A stretch of DNA of 5,833 nucleotides from Nitrososphaerota archaeon (GTDB lineage: Archaea > Thermoproteota > EX4484-205 > JAAOZO01), in NCBI GenBank assembly GCA_011605715.1, contig JAAOZO010000137.1, positions 1 to 5,833 of the forward strand, read 5' to 3'. Positions 4,824 through 5,833 of the stretch are shown one piece after another. The notes under the pieces were generated by a model. The model was not told the DNA's origin. It did no database searches and was given only the letters and a program-made list of their open reading frames with translations. A program made the translations under genes and the position numbers. How positions within the stretch are numbered: position 1 is the stretch's first letter; the number at the start of each line of letters is the position of its first letter.

Positions 4824-4848
4824 AAGAATTAAATACTGTTTAATTCTT
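4824..4848. repeat. Perfect 10-bp inverted repeat upstream of the AbiE-like promoter
   Basis: AAGAATTAAA (4824-4833) and TTTAATTCTT (4839-4848) are exact inverse copies with a 5-base loop, TACTG. The left arm abuts the operator palindrome ending at 4823. It is followed on the plus strand by a T-rich stretch to about 4866. It may be a second regulator site for the operon or a terminator relic; AT-rich composition lowers its weight. Confidence 0.55.
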
Positions 4849-4885
4849 AAAAGTTTTTTAATTTTTACCTTTCTCTTTTTCATGC

Positions 4886-5086
4886 CTAGAAGTTTCCTCT
4901 GCCAGAACTTTTAATTATAAAGATTATAGTTTCATCTGCAGCTATGAAGCCTCTCTTCTTTATCTTAATGTTGAGAAGAAGCTCACCAGCTTTCAAGAAC
5001 TATTCTTATTGCTTCTTTACTTTACTTTATAACCTAATCCTTCTAAGAATTCCTTTACTTGAGCTAAGCTTAATCCTAGAGTATAG
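4886..5086 (-). pseudogene. Decayed small gene, possibly histone-fold-like
   Basis: The 240 bases between the inverted repeat and the VapB relic hold only this broken minus-strand sequence. Down from 5086 one frame reads TLGLSLAQVKEFLEGLGYKV and ends at TAA 5017-5019. A shifted frame reads KEAIRIVLE, and a third (4999-4886) reads KAGELLLNIKIKKRGFIAAD, then ETIIFIIKSSGRGNF and TAG. Joined, the pattern is a short helix, a 'gykv..eA' turn, a long helix, a turn 'RGFIAAD' and a final helix, which recalls an archaeal histone-fold protein missing part of its central helix. That identity is a guess. What is seen directly is three consecutive protein-like segments broken by two frameshifts, with the 5' end overlapped or replaced by the VapB relic on the other strand. 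Confidence 0.33.
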
Positions 5087-5289
5087 GTTTTAACTGTAAT
5101 AACAATTCCAGCCGAGATTAGAAAGAAGTATAAGTTAAGGAAGGGATCTCGTGTAAAGTTCATAGAGACTGACGGGGGATCTTACTTGTTCCAATCGTTC
5201 CATTGGAAGATCTTTTTGGTATAGACAAAAATGCAAAAGAAACAGTATATCAGATGATAAGAGAGTTGCAAGAAGAAAGGAGAAGATAA
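5087..5289 (+). pseudogene. VapB-type (AbrB/MazE-fold) antitoxin, frameshifted and missing its start
   Basis: The frame from 5087 reads VLTVITIPAEIRKKYKLRKG then SRVKFIETDGG, the swapped-hairpin DNA-binding domain of AbrB/MazE/SpoVT-fold antitoxins ('tITIPaeiRkky.l..Gd.v.f...dg'). At the five-G run 5174-5178 the frame breaks. One base over, the sequence continues correctly as ILLVPIVPLEDLFGID and then KNAKETVYQMIRELQEERRR to TAA 5287-5289, the toxin-binding tail expected for VapB. So one G has been lost from a six-G run, or the assembly has an error there. Upstream, an in-frame TAG (5084-5086) and the lack of ATG/GTG/TTG indicate that the first residues are gone too. The VapC remnant follows directly. 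The family assignment is firm; inactivation is likely because of the missing start. Confidence 0.75.
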
Positions 5290-5502
5290 GCTTGTTTTCA
5301 ATACAGGTCCGATTCTTCTTTATTTTGCTGAAGGTAAGCGAGTTAAAGATTTTTTCAATGAAATTGTAGCTGGTAAAGCAGAAGGTTACATAGCACTGCT
5401 TCCTTAGTGAGTGAAAGCTTCAGATAAGTTTTCATAAGAAGTCGATATAAAATCAACTACGACCTCTCTCTTGCAAACAAAACTCCAATAGAACGTTTTT
5501 AA
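5288..5502 (+). pseudogene. VapC-type PIN-domain toxin, degraded
   Basis: From 5288 the frame reads KLVFNTGPILLYFAEGKRVK then DFFNEIVAGKAEGYIALLP and TAG at 5405-5407. This is the N-terminal third of a VapC PIN ribonuclease ('mklvfDTgpLl.y..g...v...f..i..G.aegyis'). The usual start appears lost: where AGATGAAG would overlap the VapB stop, the sequence is AGATAAG. The first catalytic aspartate is asparagine (FNTGP instead of FDTGP). After a deletion, another frame (5407-5502) reads SRYKINYDLSLANKTP, matching the later 'cKYr..LSLADc' region but again with Asp to Asn. At least four lesions make this a dead toxin, next to a VapB that has a frameshift and no start. Toxin and antitoxin seem to have decayed together. 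Confidence 0.7.
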
Positions 5503-5505
5503 ATT
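5496..5505 (+). promoter_or_regulatory. TATA box for the right-edge gene
   Basis: TTTTTAAATT is centred 25-26 bases before the ATG at 5526, so transcription would start at the start codon itself (leaderless). It overlaps the tail of the VapC relic. Confidence 0.6.
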
Positions 5506-5525
5506 ACGGCCACTAGAGTAAGCTA

Positions 5526-5833
5526 ATGAATTTCTGCACCTTACCAATGGACTTTAACGATTTTAAGAAGTGGTATGAAGAGCTAGGGAAACTAAAAATT
5601 TTCTGGGCTAAGCCTCTATCTGAATTAAAGCTAGTTTCAAGAGAAGACGAAAGCTGCACAATAGAAATTAGTTGGATGGTTAGAAAAAAGGTTCAAAGTG
5701 CAATTATGTTAATAACTAGCGAGCCAAGCAAAGTCTTTGAAAAATTTAGGAATAAGTACAGAAGCTCAGTTAAGCTTGCTATGGTACATGAAGATTTTTC
5801 GTCCATGCTTTTTCACTTCTTAGACGCTAAGTC
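5526..5833 (+). CDS. Unrecognised protein, N-terminal 102 residues (runs off the right edge)
   Basis: An open frame runs from ATG 5526 to the window end without a stop. An in-frame TAG at 5514-5516 rules out a longer N-terminus, and the TATA box spacing agrees with this start; MDFNDF at 5547 is a possible alternative. The residues read MNFCTLPMDFNDFKKWYEEL, then two alternating-strand segments (ELKLVSREDESCTIEISWMV and QSAIMLITSEPSKVFEKFRN), then KLAMVHEDFSSMLFHFLD. The pattern helix-strand-strand-helix, with no signal peptide or membrane segment, suggests a small soluble alpha/beta domain. I do not recognise a family or catalytic motif. It is the only intact gene in the right-hand 1 kb, next to the dead VapBC pair, with no clear functional link to it. 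Confidence 0.7.
   Translation, partial: MNFCTLPMDFNDFKKWYEELGKLKIFWAKPLSELKLVSREDESCTIEISWMVRKKVQSAIMLITSEPSKVFEKFRNKYRSSVKLAMVHEDFSSMLFHFLDAK

Noticed and set aside
5017..5163. Minus-strand frame with ATG at 5163 and a hydrophobic stretch (LYFFLISAGIVITV)
   Set aside because: Its upstream half is exactly antisense to the clearly recognisable VapB domain, so only the part below 5086 is kept, as a possible separate relic.

Overview
The window looks like a piece of a TACK-type (crenarchaeal or related) archaeal chromosome. The evidence is TATA boxes centred about 26-29 bases upstream of start codons, which implies leaderless mRNAs for the first gene of each unit. Downstream operon genes instead start at TTG behind Shine-Dalgarno motifs. 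A two-repeat relic carries the CTTTCAATTC repeat end typical of archaeal type I CRISPR arrays. Almost every recognisable gene or gene fragment belongs to a toxin-antitoxin (TA) or defence-related family, so this is an accessory defence/TA island with considerable gene decay.

Left part (1-840): the C-terminal end of a DUF5615 (PIN-like) protein enters from the left and is followed by a hairpin terminator candidate. Next come two broken genes: an unrecognised minus-strand gene with two frameshifts, and a plus-strand fragment resembling a PIN_2-type protein. Middle-left (838-2041): an intact two-gene minus-strand operon of the MNT-HEPN type IV/VII TA class. It has an upstream winged-helix-nucleotidyltransferase and a downstream HEPN protein that overlap by 8 bases. 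The 300-base gap at 2042-2347 holds two divergent promoters and the CRISPR-like repeat pair. It is followed by an orphan ribbon-helix-helix regulator (2348-2638).

Centre-right (2718-4775): a tight three-gene minus-strand operon made of an AbiEi-type antitoxin/autorepressor, an AbiEii-type nucleotidyltransferase and a small winged-helix protein. The nucleotidyltransferase carries a C-terminal DtxR-like DNA-binding domain. The small protein has a FeoC-like layout and a C-x2-C-x5-C cluster. The operon promoter is bracketed by three copies of the 8-bp half-site GTTCGCTA, two of them forming a 17-bp palindrome. A hairpin plus U-rich terminator follows the last gene. This architecture, an AbiE system fused to and accompanied by domains from metal-responsive regulators, is the most unusual thing in the window.

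Right part (4824-5833): a gene graveyard. It contains a broken minus-strand remnant that may be histone-fold-like, a VapB (AbrB/MazE-fold) antitoxin with a one-base frameshift, and a VapC PIN toxin that has lost its start codon, its first catalytic aspartate and its middle. A leaderless gene of unrecognised function then runs off the right edge.
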